A stretch of 64,000 bases of DNA from the NCBI GenBank assembly GCA_934201705.1, contig CAKPXF010000002.1, forward strand, positions 1 to 64,000, read 5' to 3'. The notes beneath the pieces were generated by a model. The model saw nothing but the letters and a program-made list of their open reading frames with translations, had not been told where the DNA came from and did no database searches. Shown piece by piece: positions 62,894 through 64,000 of this stretch (position 1 is its first letter; every line of letters starts with the position of its first letter). Made by a program: the position numbers and the translations under genes. This stretch comes from an uncultured Bacilli bacterium (lineage in GTDB: Bacteria > Bacillota_I > Bacilli_A > RFN20 > CAG-631).

Positions 62894-63445
62894 ATGACAA
62901 TGGAAAGAAATAATTATATTTATAACATTATTTTATCAATCCTAAGTGCAGTTATAGGATTATTATTTATTGTAGTTGACCCTAAAGAATTCTTAAGATT
63001 AATATTTGTGTTTGTTGGTATTTTTGTTATAATTTCAGCTTTACCTTCTTTATTTACTTTAGCTGTAAAAGATAAAAGCAAAGATGAGAATATTTTATTA
63101 ATCTATACGATAATTATAGTGGCAGTTGGTATTTTATTAATTGCTTGTCCTTATACTGTAGCTTATGTAATTGGTGGTATTATTTTATTAGTCATGCCTA
63201 TTTATAGAATCGCAACAAGTATTGATAAACTTGCTACATTTAAAAAAGAAATAGTAAAGCTAGTACTAGGTGTTATATTAATTGTTGGCGGACTTGGAAC
63301 TACAATTAGAGTGATTTTATATGTGTTAGGAGCAGTAATAATTGTTTTAAGTTTTGCTTATTTAATTTATAATTCGATTTTACTATTTAAATTAAATAAA
63401 AAAGAAAAGAAAGAACAAAAAGATAATGAAGTAATTGATGTTTAA
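62894..63445 (+). CDS. DUF308 (HdeD-like) membrane protein
   Basis: This 183-residue protein has about six membrane helices in three pairs, the DUF308 repeat pattern (LSAVIGLLFIV, IIVAVGILLIA, VLGVILIVGG), and a Lys/Glu-rich C-terminal tail. HdeD relatives are linked with acid stress in other bacteria; the function here is unknown. AAAGGA precedes the ATG. mscL follows 24 bases later. Confidence 0.75.
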   Translation: MTMERNNYIYNIILSILSAVIGLLFIVVDPKEFLRLIFVFVGIFVIISALPSLFTLAVKDKSKDENILLIYTIIIVAVGILLIACPYTVAYVIGGIILLVMPIYRIATSIDKLATFKKEIVKLVLGVILIVGGLGTTIRVILYVLGAVIIVLSFAYLIYNSILLFKLNKKEKKEQKDNEVIDV

Positions 63446-63469
63446 AAAAATGAGGGGGGGGAAAGAAAA

Positions 63470-63934
63470 ATGTCAAAAAAGGAAAGGAAAAAATTTGTTA
63501 GTGAATTTAAAGAATTCATTTCACGTGGTAGTATCGTTGATATGGCTGTCGGCGTTGTAGTTGGTGGAGCTTTTACAACTATTGTTAATACTCTTGTAAA
63601 ATCAGTTTTAACTCCTTTAATTAACTTTATAATTTATTTAATTTGTGGTAAAGCAGATGGTAATTTTACAGGCCTTGATATAGTTTTAATTCCAGCAACA
63701 ACTGAAACTGTAAATGGAGAAACTGTTGTTGTAAAAGAAGCAACTGTATTAGGATTTTCTGATTTAATTACAGCAATTTTGAATTTTTTATTAATTGCTT
63801 TTGTTCTATTTTGTATCATAAAGGTTATAAATAGAGTTAGAGCTGAAGCTGAAAAAGTAAAAGAAAATATTAAAAGTAAAGTTGAAAAGGAAAATACTGA
63901 AGAAGTAGAAGAAACTGCAAGCAATGAACAATAA
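63470..63934 (+). CDS. mscL: Large-conductance mechanosensitive channel MscL
   Basis: This 154-residue protein has the amphipathic start and first helix EFKEFISRGSIVDMAVGVVVGGAF, a periplasmic loop and the second helix (about 107-125), then a charged Glu/Lys tail. MscL opens under extreme membrane tension to release solutes. The loop is somewhat longer than usual. The ribosome binding region is a run of eight G followed by AAAGAAAAA. Confidence 0.94.
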   Translation: MSKKERKKFVSEFKEFISRGSIVDMAVGVVVGGAFTTIVNTLVKSVLTPLINFIIYLICGKADGNFTGLDIVLIPATTETVNGETVVVKEATVLGFSDLITAILNFLLIAFVLFCIIKVINRVRAEAEKVKENIKSKVEKENTEEVEETASNEQ

Positions 63935-64000
63935 TTTACAATTAATAAAGCAAAGAATATTAATTTTTATATCTATTTATTTAATTTTTATTCTTACTAG
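63935..64000. other. AT-rich end of window
   Basis: No gene, terminator or repeat is evident in the last 66 bases after mscL. Confidence 0.4.

Noticed and set aside
1..64000. Genetic code 4 (UGA as Trp)
   Set aside because: Trp is encoded by TGG in conserved positions, and TGA ends several intact genes.

Overview
The window is chromosomal DNA from a strongly AT-rich, low-GC Gram-positive bacterium (Bacillota, class Bacilli or a close relative). UGA is a normal stop codon (for example at the ends of the arsB-like and exonuclease genes), so this is not a Mycoplasma-type genetic code. Gene order is close to Bacillus: spoIVFA-spoIVFB-rplU-prp-rpmA-obg in one block and gmk-priA-rsmB-rlmN-prpC-prkC-rsgA-rpe in another, but several genes normally found inside the second block (rpoZ, coaBC, def, fmt) are absent. 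Homologues of SpoIVFA/SpoIVFB, CotE, a CotD-like coat protein and two YjcZ-like micro-proteins, one with a sigma-K-like promoter, point to an endospore former. The many lipoproteins, a GH20 hexosaminidase and a GH13 glucosidase would suit a gut or other host-associated habitat, which is inference.

Layout. 0.1-5.4 kb: GH20 enzyme, obg, rpmA/prp/rplU with an L21 leader, spoIVFB/spoIVFA. 5.4-10.2 kb: a compact Tad/Flp-type pilus operon (48-residue pilin, TadE-like protein, TadC, TadB, TadA ATPase, two exported proteins, a possible HTH regulator). 10.3-24 kb: cell-wall M15 peptidase, GH13 glucosidase, a diaminopimelate operon (divergent aspartokinase, dapF, dapL), MFS transporters, tRNA-Pro, rpsD with a long leader, phosphatases, zinc-ribbon membrane proteins. 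24-27 kb: a decayed AbiEi-like antitoxin, tRNA-Gln, a four-copy tandem hairpin repeat, YolD plus a Y-family polymerase. 27-34 kb: VTT membrane protein, Nudix enzyme, BMP-type nucleoside importer, CAT-like acetyltransferase, DnaQ-like exonuclease. 34-43 kb: heterodimeric ABC exporter, orphan solute-binding lipoprotein, ArsB/SLC13-like permease, CotE, XRE regulator, uppP. 43.8-54.6 kb: the rpe-to-gmk housekeeping operon, rqcH and spore coat genes. 54.8-64 kb: HU-like protein with an acidic extension, two very large PrsA-like lipoproteins, a TrpXYZ-type ABC transporter, a DUF308 membrane protein and mscL.

The most striking signal is upstream of the TrpXYZ-type transporter (62.43-62.70 kb, minus strand). 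A promoter is followed by a strong ribosome binding site, a 23-residue open frame with six tyrosine codons among eight, and five RNA segments that can pair as 1:2, 2:3, 3:4 or 4:5, the last being an intrinsic terminator just before the first transporter gene. The geometry fits ribosome-mediated transcription attenuation responding to tyrosyl-tRNA, which would make this a tyrosine (or aromatic amino acid) importer. The second is the 24.92-25.16 kb array of four copies of a constant 17-18 nt motif, each followed by a different hairpin; G-U pairs and compensatory changes indicate that the minus strand is the transcribed RNA.
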